Positions 47,520 to 60,565 of a stretch of 64,000 bases of DNA are shown in pieces. Both the position numbers and the translations under genes were made by a program. Location: the NCBI GenBank assembly GCA_947650365.1, contig OX393549.1:33721575-33785574 (forward strand), given 5' to 3'. Source of the stretch: Chamaelirium japonicum (lineage: Eukaryota; Streptophyta; Magnoliopsida; Liliales; Melanthiaceae). Every line of letters starts with the position of its first letter. Position 1 is the stretch's first letter. A model generated the notes under the pieces. It ran no database searches. It saw only the letters and a list, made by a program, of their open reading frames with translations, and was not told where the DNA came from.

Positions 47520-47615
47520 GCTATTAGAGAACAATTGGTGCAACTGATGTTTGAAACATTTAATATATCAGGGTTTTATGCATCTGAACAAGCAATCTTG
47601 TCACTTTATGTAGTA

Positions 47616-49101
47616 GGACGGATATCAGGATGCACTGTTGACATCGGACACTGAAAGATAGGTAGTCATTTTGGATTTTGAGTTGAATGTGTTCTAATAT
47701 TGAATAAAATTAATAGTATGTTGTAAATTGTGTTCTTTCAGATACTGATTCATTTGGTGCATGGTGAATTGATCATTTAAGAATTCAAGTAAATATTGTA
47801 TATGATAACTTGAAAATGTTATGGAAATTACACATAAAGCTTGGTTTTATAGTAAGAATTTGTGTTGAAATAAATGTGACATTGATGGAATACTTTTAGC
47901 TAATAAGGAAGCCACTGGAGATAATATAAAACATTATAGGGCCTGAGCAGGTATCTCAACAACTGTTTTGGTCTGTGAGCTGATTATTAACGTATATAAT
48001 ATCCTTTTACCAACTTTCAAACAATGAAATTGTTTTACATGTTGGGGTATTTAGGCTAATTGTTTATTAATGAATCATGAAAATGTTATTTCATTTCAGA
48101 TTTTTGGCTTATTATTTGTGCTACAAAGATGAAGGCAACTCCATTTATCATATCTTGCCTTCGACTCTCTTCATCTATTCTCTTTCCTAGTCTAGGGAAA
48201 CATTGGATGGGGTCTCCCTACACGCCATTTGGGTTTTAGGTTTCCTGGCATGCTTCTCTGACTTCTCTCTTGCCAAGTTGTCTTGGTTAGGTTTTTGGCA
48301 ATAATCTAAGCGGATCAGAAAAATTGGCACTTATAGATGACCTCATATTTTTGTTATTCTAGGACGGATATCAGGATGCACCGAACATGGAAAGATAGGT
48401 AGTCATTTTGGATTTTGAGTTGAATGTGTTCTAATATTGGATAAAATTAATAATATGTTGTAAATTGTGTTCTTTCAGATACTGATTCATTTGGTGCATG
48501 GTGAATTGATCTTTTAAGAATTCAAGTAAATATTGTATATGATAATATGAAAATGTTATGGAAACTACACATAAAGCTTGGTTTTATGGTAAGAATCTGT
48601 GTAGAAATAAATGTGACATTGATGGAATGAATACTTTTAACTAAAAAGGAAGCCAATGGGGAAATAATATAAAAAACATTATAGGACCTTAGCAGTTATC
48701 TCAACAATTGTTTTGGTCTGTGAGCTGATTATTTACGTATATAATATCCTTTTACCAACTTTCAAACAATGAAATTGTTTTACATGTTGGGGTATTTAGG
48801 CTAACTGTTTATTATTTAATCATGGAAATGTTGTGTCATTTCAGATTTTTGGCTTATTATTTGTGCTACAAAGATGAAGGCAACTCCATTTGTCATATCA
48901 TGCATTCGACTCTTTTCGTCTATTCTCTTTTCTAGTCTAGGGAAACAATGGATGGGGTTCCCCTACGTGCTAACTGGGTTTTAGGTTTCCTGGCATGCTT
49001 CTCTGAGTTCTCTCATGCCAAGTTGTCTTGGTCAGGTTTTTGGCAATAATCTAAGCGGATCATAAAAATTGGCTCTTATAGATGACCTCATATTTTTGGG
49101 A
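47616..49101. repeat. ~746-bp tandem duplication spanning an ARP7 exon end and intron
   Basis: From GGACGGATATCAGGATGCAC at 47616 the sequence repeats at 48362. The second copy of the exon end lacks nine bases but still has GGA where the first copy has the stop TGA. Confidence 0.9.
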
Positions 49102-49505
49102 TAAGACTTGGATGATGATGTTTTATTGCGTAATCATATTGTACCTATAAGTTTATTTAGGAATATTTTGTAGGATTAAGTGTTTTTTTTAGTACATAGT
49201 TCGTTATTCTATGAATTGATGCTTTACATCAACGATCTTTGTAATATTGCCAGATATCACACCAGTTTGTGAAGGTGATGTTCAGCACATCGCCCATCGC
49301 CTCAAAAAGGTTTGAGATTGGTGGAATTGATTTGACGAAGTTACTTGCCCAAGAACTTCACAAGTCCAATCCACTAGTAAACATCAACATTTCTGAGATT
49401 GAGAAATTGAAAGAGCATAATGCATGCTGTGTAGAAGATCAAGATGCCTTTGAAGAAACATATAATTCATGCTAAAAAGAGAAACACACCCTCCCAGATG
49501 GGCAG

Positions 49506-50687
49506 GTATTTTTCTATCCTAATTGTATGAAAACCACATCTTTAGCTTTTTCCCCATTATATTCATACTGACACTGATAGGATTTCCCTATCGACCTCTA
49601 CCATGTTGAGTTCCACATTTTCTTCCTTCACTTGGCCTGGGATGTGTTCATCACTAACTCTCGAGCTGCCGTCACCCTCTGATCTTCCTACTGGCAAGCA
49701 TGTATTTCAGAATGAGTAAAGGAAGAGGATTTCCCCCCAATCTTTCTGCATCTAATTTAGAGTTGTTCTTCAAATCAGTCATTTAGGTTACTCATAATCG
49801 GAGCTTGAAGAAGGGTAGGTTGATTCTGAAAAAAAAAGTCTTGAGGGTTAAGTAACTATGTTAAGTTAATTGAATATCGTACAATAACCAGTGCAATAGT
49901 ATATATCGGTTCTATTGGTTCCAGTCCTAACTCCATTGATTGAGCAATTTGGCAAACATAATTGGAATTGTTGCCTGGGAAAGTGATTTACCTCTTCTTT
50001 TGATCCCATTCTTCAATCTCTTTTGGGTAGCACAATCATACTCGTTTTTGTACCAGTAAGTGCAAGTGATTCTACCCCATGCCGATTAAAACTGCTTGAG
50101 CCTAGCTTGTTTGAGCGCGTTCATATGAAAACAAGACAAAGCTTGATCTCAAGCTTGACACCGATAATTTTATAATATTGACTTAAAACTCAAGCTTGCA
50201 ATTTGGCTTGATAAAAAACTGTTTAGGCTTGAAATTGCAATTACACTTGCTAAATGATAACAATGCATGACTGTGAATTAAAATTAACTTTTCAATTGCC
50301 AATCATTTGTTGAGCTTTGATGTAATAATCAACTTAATGAAGCTAAGCCAGGTGTAGCTTGAATTTGGCTTGTGCAGTGTAGTTTTAACTTGGTTTGTTT
50401 ACTACTCTAGCTTTAAAATCAAGTTTTACCTTAGTTTGCTAGCTAAAACATATGAGTTCACCTTGCTTAAATTTAGATCCCCAGTTCCCACTCGTCATGT
50501 ACAAAGCCACACACATAACAAAAACCAAGCCTTATTCCATATTATTTCCATCACAAACAAATACAGACAGCCACCAAAAAAAGGATCCATAAAGTGAATC
50601 CAAATGGTTGGATGATATTTTGCGGTTTCTTTATGCGACCCGAGTGTCTTTCTTGAATCTCTAAAATAAGTTTGAGGCGTGTTTCAG
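49506..50687. other. ARP7 intron, nothing else recognised
   Basis: A stretch at about 50090-50400 repeats CTTGAGC/AGCTTG-type words, as in decayed dispersed repeats. No gene is present. Confidence 0.5.
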
Positions 50688-51299
50688 GTGATAACGATCG
50701 AAAGAGAAAGGTATATTGTTGGTGAATCACTATTTCAGCCATCTATCTTGGGTTTAGAGGAGTATGGGATAGTGGACCAGCTGGTTCATAGTATCTCAAA
50801 TGTTTCCTCCGAGAACCATCGTCAGCTACATGAAAATACTAGTATGGGTTTCTTTTCCTTAGAGCCCTATTTTATATTTTTGAGGAATTATCAATAAGGC
50901 TAGAATCATAACTCTATAGTAAATGAAGTTGTTCATATTTATTTCAGCTATGGGGGTATATCCGTATATGATGGTCTATGTGGATCTTTGGATAATGCAA
51001 ATTATCTCATTTTTTATTATTGGATTTGTTTTTATTTTAATTCAAAACCTAAAAGGAAAATGCAGTTGTGGGTTTGAAGAGGAAAATGTTTACCATATTT
51101 TCATGGATCTTATCTTGACAAGGAAAACTCAACTATGGCTTTTAACATTACACCTCACCAACATGAGAAGTGCTTTTATGCTACTCTGCATTTCAAACCA
51201 ACTCCCATATTAGACATTTCCATTTCATTTTAGATGAATGCAGGCTATTAACCTTCTGACTGAACCATTTTGTGCATTTCTCTAGTGCAGTATTGGGGG

Positions 51300-51640
51300 T
51301 TTTAATAATTGTACCCATAGAATTTTAGTGTTGGGGGTTTTTTAAGGGTTTGAGATTCGGGTTTGAACTGTGTGAACAAATAAACGGTTTAGTTGGTTTA
51401 AGTGGTTTATGTTCGGGCCCAACTGTTTCTGTTGATTTTTTTTAAAAAAATGAAATGTGGATTTGATTTAACCAATTCAGGTTTAGTTGGTTTGAGTGGT
51501 TTATGTTCGGGCCCAACTGTTTCAGTTGATTTTTTTAAAAAAAATAAAATGTGGATTTGATTCAACCAATTCAGGTTTGATTTAATTGATTCGACTTATT
51601 TGGTCCAATTCGAGCTTGATTTAGTTGAATCGGGTCTAAT
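51300..51640. repeat. tandem ~86-bp repeat in the ARP7 intron
   Basis: A unit with GGTTTATGTTCGGGCCCAAC and AATGTGGATTTGATT is repeated at about 51400-51485 and 51488-51575, followed by related partial copies. Confidence 0.75.
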
Positions 51641-52414
51641 TCAGCTTTGCTCGACTGTGATGTGACCGAATCGGATTCGAACAATGCAAACCAAATCCGA
51701 CCCAGGCTGAACCGGCTAACCGATTCCGAATCGAGACGTATTTTGCGTTCGTCTGGTGCTTCAGTTTTTATTGGCCAAAACCCAAATCGGTTCGATGGTT
51801 CAATTCGAGCTCGGACAAATGGTCAACCATGTTTTCATTACACTCTACAAAGAACAACTCTTCTTTTAGGGAGCAGAGAGAATATCTGCATGTCTTCAAA
51901 ATTCGAAAACCTTTAAGAGGATAAATTTGATAAATGTTTCTAGTTCAATCCAAGTTGTACTGATACTTGGTCCGCTGGTACCAACTCAGGCTTCTTTCCA
52001 TTTTGAGGAATCCTTCTTGTTTATTGTATTATACCTTCTTGTTCATAAGTTCTTTCTTGTACCCTAACTGTAGAATTTATTGTTTTTCGATCATGTGCCA
52101 ACATTATCTTTTCTTTTGTCCTTTTTCTGTATCATGCTTATTTTTTTACCCTTAAAAAGATCGCATACACTTATGAACTCACGTGGAGTGCATGCTTAAG
52201 TAAAAAGGCTTTCTTTATTTCAGTTCAATAGTAACGGCAGCCAATGGCATGGTTCCAAGTTGCTTCAGCTCCTGAGATGCAAATATCCTGTTAACACTGA
52301 GAGATCTCGAATGCTCTCTTTTATGATTACTGTATTATGTACCCTACAATCCTTGTACCAAGACTACCAACCCTTCTTATTAATAATGGATGGACCTTCT
52401 GCTCTTCTATGTTA

Positions 52415-55149
52415 GGGTGTGTTTGGCATTGGTTTTGGAGACCTAGTTTTGCGTCAAAACTAGTTCCACTTGCCAAACTGGTTTTGGTATAAGATTTTAG
52501 TGCGTTTGGGATTCGATTAGAAAATTGGTTTTCCAAAACCAAAACCAGAAAATCATCAAAACCCAAAAGCAGAAATTTTCTGCTTTTGGGTTCTTCTTTT
52601 TGGTTCTTGAGGCAAGAAGGCAAAACAATAATTAAAAAAAATTATTGTGAATAACATATATGTTGTAGAGAGAAACTATTGTAAAGAGAAAAAATTAAAA
52701 CCGGGAGAATATATACATATCATATTGTAGAGAGAAAATTATTATAGAGAGAATACTTTAGAGAAAATATATGATATATATAAAAATATTATAGAGAGAG
52801 AAAATTCTAAAGAGAAGAATATAGATAGAGTATTAAATAAATAAATATGTAGTGAGAGAAAATATTGAAGATAAAAAATATTATAGAGAAGAAATATTAT
52901 AGAGAGAGAAAATATTGTAGAGAGAAAATATTATAGAAAAAGAAAATATTGTAGTGAGAGAAAATATTATAGAAAAAGAATATTTTAGAGAGAAAATATT
53001 ATAGAAAGATAATATTTTAGAGAAAGAATATGTTATAGAGAGTAGTTTAGATAGAAAATATTTTAGAGAGAAAAAAACATAGAGGAGAAAAATAATAATA
53101 ATAGAGAGAGAAGATATCATAGAGAGAGAAAATATAATAGAAATATAATATTTTAGAGAGAATATATTATAAAAAGAGAATATTTTAGAGAGAGAAATGT
53201 TATAGAGCAGAAACTTTGTAGAAATAGGATGTTTTAGAGAGAGAATATTGTAGAAAGAGAATATTTAGAAAGAAAAAATATTGTAGAGAGAATATTATAG
53301 AAAGAGAATATTTTATAGAAATAGAATATTTTAGAGAGAGAATATATTATAGAGAGAAATTTTGAAAAAAAATATTATAGAGAGAGAAAATAACGTAGAG
53401 GGGAGAAAAATATTAATTATAGAGAGAGAAGATATCATAGAGAGAGAAAATATTCAAGAGATAAAATATTATAGAAAGAATATTTTAGAGAGAGAAAATA
53501 GTATACAAAGAGAATATTTTAGAGAGAGAAATGTTGTAGAGAGAAAACATTGTAGAATATGATATTTTAGAGAGAAAATTTTATAGAAAGAGAATATTTT
53601 AGAGAGAGAAAATTTTATAGAAAGAAAATATTTTAGAGAAAGAAAATATTATAGAAAGATAATATTTTAGAGAAAGAATATGTTATAGAGAGTAGTTTAG
53701 ATAGAAAATATTGTAGAGAGAGAAAAAAATAAAGAGAGAAGAAAAATATTAATAATAGAGAGAGAAGATATCATAGAGAGAGAAAATATAATTGAAATAG
53801 AATATTTTAGAGAGATAAAATATTATAAAAAGAGAATATTTTAGAGAGAGAAATGTTATAGAGCAGAAACTTTGTAGAAATAGGATATTTTAGAGAGAAA
53901 ATGTTATAGAAAGAGAATATTTTAGAAAGAAAAAATATTATAGAGAGAGAAAATATTATAGAAAGAGAATATTTTATAGAGATAAAATATTATAGAAAGA
54001 GAATATTTTAGAGAGAGAATATATTATAAAGAGTAAAATTTAGAAAAGAAATATTATAGAGAGAGAAAATAACATAGAGGGGAGAAAAATATTAATTATA
54101 GATAAAGAAGATATCATAGAGTAAGAAAATGTTCAAGAGAGAAAATATTATAGAAAGAATATTTTAGAGAGAGAAAATAGTATACAAAGAGAATATTTTA
54201 GCGAGAGAAATATTATAGAGAGAAAACATTGTAAAATATGATATTTTAGGGAGAAAATTTTATAGAAAGGAAATATTTTAGAGAGAGAAAATATTATAGA
54301 GAGAATATTTTAGAAAGAGGAAATATTGTAGTGAGAGAAAATAAGATAAAGAGGAAAAAATATTATACAGAGGAAATATCATAGATAGAAAAATGGGATA
54401 GAAAAAAAATATTGTTGAAAAAGATCGAATATATTGCAGATAGAAAAAATGTTATAGAAAGATAATATTTTATAAAGAGAAAATATTGTAAAGAGAAAAT
54501 ATTATAGAAGGAGAATATTATAGAGAGAGAAAAAATATTGTACAAAAAAAATATTTTAGAGAGAGAAAATATTGTAAAGACAAAATATTTTAATGAGCAA
54601 ATATTTAAAGAGAAACTGAATGAGAGAAAATATTATAGAGAGAAAATATCATAGAGAGAAAAAATGGGGTAGAGAGAGAAGAAATAATATTGTAGAGAGA
54701 AAATATTAGAGAAAGTGTTATAGAGAGAATATTTTTAGAGAGAGAAAATCTAGAGAGAGAAAATCTTGTAGCAAAAGAATATTTTAAAGAGAGAAAATAT
54801 TATAGAATGAGTATATTGTAGAGAGAAAATATTATAGAAGGAGAGTATTTTAGATAAAAAATGACGTAGTGAGAAGAGAAAATATTATAGAGAAAATATC
54901 ATAGAGGTAATGTTGGAGAGAATATTATACAAAGAGAAAATATCGTAGATAGAAAATATTGGAGAGAACATTTTAGAAAAATAACTGCAAAACTAGTTTT
55001 AGGGTCAAAACTGTTTTTATTGCCAAATGCTTAAATGTTGATAATTCTAGAACTGGTTTTCGATAAGCTAAAATTGGTTTTGCAAAAAACTAGTTCTTGG
55101 TATTCCAAAATCAAAACCTAAAATTTCAAAACCAATGCCAAACGCACCC
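52415..55149. mobile_element. PIF/Harbinger-like non-autonomous element, 2.7 kb
   Basis: The left end GGGTGTGTTTGGCATTGG and the complement of the right end GGGTGCGTTTGGCATTGG are terminal inverted repeats that continue with TTTTG-rich similarity. Both sides carry the trinucleotide TTA (52412-52414 and 55150-55152), the target duplication of PIF/Harbinger elements. The interior is almost wholly an AT-rich repeat array; there is no transposase. It lies in an ARP7 intron. Confidence 0.85.
52640..54990. repeat. GAGAGAAAATATTATAGA minisatellite array
   Basis: About 2.35 kb of imperfect 16-22 bp units (AGAGAGAAAATATTATAGA and AGAGAATATTTTAGAGAG) fill the Harbinger-like element. Longer blocks repeat as well: about 52970-53220 resembles 53640-53880, and 53380-53560 resembles 54055-54240. 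Confidence 0.95.
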
Positions 55150-55578
55150 TTAGTCTGTTGCCAAGGGAGTAATTGCGCTTTGTATCATATATTATTTCAC
55201 CATGCAGTTCACCATGTCTGTGGAGAACTAGTTATCATCTCATATAGTTGTTGCATCATTCAGGTTTCGAAGAGCGCTTCCAGAAAGAAGCCAATCTATG
55301 CTCTTCGTACGTCCGTCCGTCTTTAGTAAAGGTATCTTCTATTCTCTATAATCTGACTTTCCATTGCTATCACCCAATCGTCGCATTGGAAGGACATGAT
55401 ATGGATATTGTATTCCTTCTTTCAGCCTCCTGAATACATGCCTGAGAATGTGTCGAGGAACTCAGCCTGGATGGGGGGTGCTATACTTGCTAAAATTGTT
55501 TTCCCTCAAAACCAGCACATCACTAAGGTAGACTACGACGAGACAGGACCTGCAATCGTTCACAGGAAGTGCTTTTGA

Positions 55579-56165
55579 AACCTGCGAGTTAATATGGAAT
55601 ATGGAGACATCACCTTATCCATCATGTGAAATATTTTCCTGGTAAATATCAAGAAATGTCTTATACATTTTACTGCCTATAACCTATTTTAAGTTCATAT
55701 AGTCTTCTATCCTATCCCATTTTTTCAGGTTGGTCCATTTCCTTACTATCAAAATTTCAAAGAAGAGGGAACTTATTACTCCAGCTCGATAAACTTTCCC
55801 AAACATATGAAGATTTGAAATATTCCTTCAACTTGATAAACTTCCCCAACCATATGGAGGTTTGAAATCTTTTGTAACAGTTGACTTTTATATTACTCGA
55901 AGCTTCTGTGTTTTCTCAAAGAGAAAACATAGGACAAATAGGTGGAAGGGGTGGCTACTGGTATATTACAATGACATAATGTTTGTCTATTTTTTTATTT
56001 TCTTTCTTTGTACTACTTTTCAGTTTTATTCCAAATGATCGAGTCTGCGTTTTCAGGTTCTTATTTGAAGTCGAGTCTGATAGGCTTTCATACGCATTAG
56101 AGCGTGACACTAATTATTATTCCCATTTTTTGAAGCAAGATTGGGATATCCCACTGTTTTTCTAC
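55579..56165. other. 3' flank of the ARP7 pseudogene
   Basis: A motif AACTTCCCCAACCATATG/AACTTTCCCAAACATATG occurs twice (55790-55860). No gene is recognised. Confidence 0.5.
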
Positions 56166-56284
56166 ATGGATTTATTTTGAATTGTGTCTGCTTTTAAATA
56201 AAGTATGAGTAAATTTCAACTTTATTCAATTTTTCATATCAATCCTTGATTTCAGCCTGGAATTTGCTGTTTTGTACCATGGTT

Positions 56285-56353
<69 letters not shown>

Positions 56354-57180
56354 ACACACACAAAAGTACTCACATTGGTGCCTTGTTTTTTTTCTTTTCC
56401 CTGCAGAGACATAGGGCCAAGGCCGGCCGACAATGCAGCATTGCATGGCCGAACTGATCCTTCACTTCATTTTTGAGCTTTCGATTCTAGGCCGTCCGTC
56501 CGGCTCCATCCGGGTTCTCCTTCGCATCACCAGTAAGATACATGCTGGTGATGGTGACCTTTTCCTCTTCCGGGGCACGGACAGCCTTGAACTCTTCCAT
56601 GTCCCACATAAAATTCTTGTTTAGATCGATGTTTATCTGCTTGTTGTCCGGGCAAATTCTCCTAATCTTGGATTTTAGGTTATAATGTGTGATTAGTATC
56701 AGTTCATGGATGTTGTAGCAATGGAAAGTTTTTTTTTTTGGTGGTACATAGTGGGGCCCCTAGACCCAATAGTCACCACACAGTACAGTAGTTACACATC
56801 CACAGGGGCCAGAAGTCGCTGCGCTGACGTGCGGGAGCGCCACACTGAGCGGAGAATGGGTGTCGAACTGCCCAAAGCAGTGGTAGTAGAAATGGAAAGT
56901 TGTGACAATCTTATACTTCCACACACAGGCATGACCTAGGATCCACTGAATAATATCACAATTTTTTGGGGGGATATTTGAAAACAAAGGGGCTGTTTGG
57001 GGATATTTGTATCACAATTTGTTTCGACGTAATGTAGAAACCGGCGAAGTGGTGGAACTCAAGCAATTCAGTAGCAGAGTGGGACTTTGGTTAACCCTCC
57101 GGCGGCTCCTTTTTCAACTGCCCGATTTCGAAGCTTTTAGATCTAAAATAAGACTTTTATCAACACTTTCGAAGCTTTTT
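56166..57180. repeat. subterminal segment, duplicate copy 2 (pairs with 28354-29509)
   Basis: This shares ATTTATTTTGAATTG, the CT/CA microsatellite (56290-56362), GGCCAAGGCCGGCCGACAAT, CTTTTCCTCTTCCGGGGCAC and CTTCCACACACAGGC with copy 1, in the same order, and likewise runs into CCCTAA repeats. It lacks the perfect hairpin of copy 1. Confidence 0.8.
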
Positions 57181-57287
57181 AATCCTAACCCTAACCCCCC
57201 CACCCCACCCCCAAACCCACGCCCCCATCCCCCTCCACTAAACCCTAAACCCTCCTAACCCTAACCCACGCCCTCCTAAACCCTCGC

Positions 57288-57318
<31 letters not shown>

Positions 57319-58560
57319 GCCTTAACTCTAAACCATCCTAACCCCATTCCTAACCCTAGCCTAACCCCCCCTAATCCCTAAACCCTCCTAACTCTAAACC
57401 AACTCCTAACCCTAACCCGCCCCTCCTAACCCTAACCCTCTAACCCTCCTCCTAACCGGCCTAAACCCTCCTAACCCTAAGCCCTAATTAAACCCTCCTA
57501 ACCTAACCCCCAAACCCGCCCCTCCTAACCCTAACTACGCCTAACCCGCCCCCTCCTAACCCTAACCCTAATGCCCCCTCATAACCTAACCCCCCCCCCC
57601 CCCCCTAAAACCCGTACCCAAAACCCTCCTAACCCTAACCCACGCCTAATCCTAAACCCTCCTAACCCTAACCCTAACCCCCTCCTAAACCCTCCTAACC
57701 CGCCTAACCCCCTAACCCGCCCCCTCCTACCCCTAACTCGCCCCATCCTAACCCTAACCTAACCTACCCCCTAAACCCTCCTAACATGACCTACGCCCAT
57801 CCTAATAACACCTAACCCCCTAACGCACCCCTAACCCACCCTTCCTAATCCTAACCCAACACCCCCCCAACCCCCTAACCCCCCTAACCCCTGAACCCTC
57901 CTAACCCCTAACCCACCCCGCTCCTAACCCTAACCCACCCCTAATTAACCCTCCTAACCCTAACCCTACCCTACCCTAACCCTAACCCTCCTAGTAACCC
58001 CTACCTACCCCCAAACCCCTCGCCCAACCCCTGAACCCTCCTAACCCGCCTCCTAACCCTAACCATCCCTAATCCTAAACGCTCCTAACCCCGCTCCTAA
58101 CCCTAACCCACCTTTAATTACCCTCATAACCCTAGCCCCCTAACCCTAAACTACCCACCTAACCTAACCCCTATAACCCTCCTAACCCTAACCCTAACCC
58201 TACCTACTACCCCTACGCCTACCCTAACACCCGTCCAAACCCCTAACCCCCAACCCCTGAACCCTCCTAACCCGACTCCTAACCCTAACCCACCCCTAAT
58301 CCTAAACCCCTAACCCACCCCTAATCCTAAACCCCTAACCCATGCCCCTCCTAACCCCGCTCCTAACCTAACCCACCCCTAATTACCCTCATAACCCTAG
58401 CCCCCTAATTACCCTCCCAACCTACCCACCTAACCCTAACCTACGCTCCTAACCCTACCCTACGCTACTGCCCTAACCCTAACTACCCTACCCCTACGCC
58501 TATGCCTGTGTACCCCCTACCCCCTACGCCATACGCCATACGCCCTACGCTACCCCCCTA
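57181..58560. repeat. interstitial telomere-like block 2 (degenerate CCCTAA)
   Basis: About 1.4 kb of degenerate CCCTAA/CCCTAAC/CCTCCTAAC units, C-rich on top, include a poly-C run of about 25 bases near 57290-57318. The block ends in a palindrome at 58544-58572. Confidence 0.9.
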
Positions 58561-58811
58561 GGGTAGCGTAGGTAGGGGTAGGGGTCAGGGTAGGGGTAGG
58601 GGTAGGGGGGAAGAGTGGGTGGGTAGGTGTATGTTTGTGGGTGCGTGTGGAGAAGGGAGTGTAGGTGTGGGTGTGTAAGTGGGTAGGTGTTTGTTTGTGG
58701 GTATATGGGTGAGTAGGTGTGGGTGGGTGTAGCTATATGAGTGGGAGGCTAGGTAGGTTGGTGGGTATGTGGGTGAGTATATATGGGTGCATATGTAGGT
58801 ATATGTAGGTA

Positions 58812-58909
<98 letters not shown>

Positions 58910-59570
58910 GTGGGTGTGGGGGGAGTGAAAGTGTGGGTGGGTAAGTGTAGGTGAGTAAAAGAGTGGGTATTTTGGAGGGTGGATATGGGTAGGAGGGCAC
59001 GTGGGTGTGTTTATATGGGTATGGGAGGGTATGTGTGTAGGTGGGTGAATTTGTTGTTAGGTGTGGGTGGGTGGGTGATGTTGGGATAGTGGGTGAGTGG
59101 GTGAGTGGGTGTGGGGGTGGGTGTATGCGTGGGTAGGTGTGAGTGTGTGGGTGGGTGTGTATAAGTGGGTGAGTCGGTGTATGTGGTTTTGGGTAGGTAT
59201 GGATGAGTAGGTGTATGTGGGGGTGGGTGCATGGGCGAGTATGCGGGTGTTTGTGAGGGGGGGGGGGGTATTGTGTGTATGAAGGTGTGTGTGTGGGAGG
59301 GTAGGTGTGGGTATGCGGCTGTGTGTGTGTGTGTGTAGTTGGGTGGGTGGATGGGTATATGGGGGTGTAGATGGGTAAATATTGGGTAAGTGTGGGGTGG
59401 GCGGGTGGGTGGGTTGGTGGGTATGTCTTTGTGGGTATGTGGGAGGGTAGGGTGTGTGTATCTTTGTGTATGTTTGTATGTATGTATGTATGGTTGGGTC
59501 GTGGGTGGTGGGGAGGGGGTGTTAGTGTGTGGGTTGGTAGATGTGGGTGGGTGGGTCAGAGTGTAAGTTT
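58561..59570. repeat. GT-rich array, part 1
   Basis: After the strand switch the top strand is nearly pure G and T with some A (GGGTAGGGG then GTGGGTGGGTAGGTGT units), including a (GT)n run at 58815-58900. Its complement gives Thr/His/Pro open frames that I regard as artefacts. Confidence 0.95.
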
Positions 59571-59745
59571 TTTCATGTCCCTTGTATCGCCTGCATTACA
59601 CACCCTCTATTTGATACAAGTATGTCGATCATCCCCTTTCTTTAGGGCTCTCGATATAACGTTAACCTGTCTAATAGCTGAGGATAAATAATATCAACTA
59701 AGGATGAAGATAGGTTTCCTATTTCCTTAATACTCTGAATGAATG
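59571..59745. other. unique interruption in the GT-rich array
   Basis: Ordinary-composition sequence (CATGTCCCTTGTATCGCC onward) breaks the array. No gene. Confidence 0.7.
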
Positions 59746-60049
59746 GGTTAGTAGGTGGGTGTGGGTATATGAGTGTGTATGTTAGTGGGCGGGTGGGTGT
59801 AGGAGGGTAGGTGGGTGGGTGTGTGTGTATAGGTGAGTGTGATTAGTGGGTGTGCGTGGGTGGGTATGGGTGTATGTTCTTGGTTGTGTGGGTATGTAGT
59901 TATGGGTGGGTGTGGGTGTGAGGGTATAGGGGTTGGGTGTGTGGGGCGGGTATGTGGGGGTGGGCGGGTATGTGGATGTATGTGGGGGTGGGCTGGTGTG
60001 TGTGTGTATGTGTGTGGAATGATGGGTGTGGGTGGGTGGGTGGTGTGTA

Positions 60050-60085
<36 letters not shown>

Positions 60086-60245
60086 CAAATATGAGTATAT
60101 GAGTGGTAGATGTGGGTGGGTGTGGGTGCATGAGTAGGTTTGGCTATGTGAATAGGTGGATGGGTGGGTGGGCGATGGTGGTTGATGTGTATGTATGAAA
60201 GGGTATGGGGGTATGATTGGGTACATATGGGTGGGTGTGGGTGTG
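59746..60245. repeat. GT-rich array, part 2
   Basis: GGGTGGGTGTGGGT-type units continue, with a GT run at 60050-60080. Confidence 0.95.
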
Positions 60246-60565
60246 TCAGAAGGTGGCAGCGATGCAGTTTAAAACTAAAAGAGTAGTGAGCCACACCCCA
60301 TGGTGCGGTTTTGGTTTGCCAAAATACAATATCGTGGTGCGGTGCGGTGCGGTTTTGGTTTTGACCAAAACCGCATAAACAACACCATTTAGGTCATTAT
60401 AATGATAAACCATTGTGCACCATACCGCACTAAAGGGTGTGGTTTTTGTTTACACATTGGTAGACTATCACGGTACAATACGATTTTGGTATGCCGGTCG
60501 GTGTTGCGATACGATTTTGGTTTTTTCCAAAACCGCATCGAAACCACATTGTTGCCATCTTAAGG
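60246..60565. repeat. GGTGCGGTTTTGG dispersed repeat inside the array
   Basis: GGTGCGGTTTTGGTTTTG and CAAAACCGCA motifs in both orientations mark a dispersed plant repeat inserted in the GT array; related motifs lie near 12185-12220. Confidence 0.6.

Larger units (their letters stand above)
47520..55578 (+). pseudogene. ARP7: ARP7 (actin-related protein 7) pseudogene, 5' end missing
   Basis: Five exons match plant ARP7, a nuclear actin-related subunit of SWI/SNF chromatin remodelling complexes: 47520-47661 (REQLVQLMFETFNISGFYAS, then GRISGCTVDIGH), 49254-49505 (KRFEIGGIDLTKLLAQELHK), 50688-50847 (RERYIVGESLFQPSILGLEE, SNVSSENHRQL), 55264-55331 (GFEERFQKEANLCSS) and 55426-55578 (PPEYMPENVSRNSAWMGGAI to VHRKCF and stop). 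Splice borders are conserved. Lesions: GGA to TGA at 47652; a 7-bp duplication CATCGCC near 49297 that shifts the frame; a TAA in place of Gln near 49474; and loss of the residues usually between HENT and SM. The first part of the protein is absent. Confidence 0.88.

Noticed and set aside
52881-54545. Phe/Ser/Ile-rich open frames in the AT-rich array
   Set aside because: They translate the GAGAGAAAATATT minisatellite and change with repeat number.
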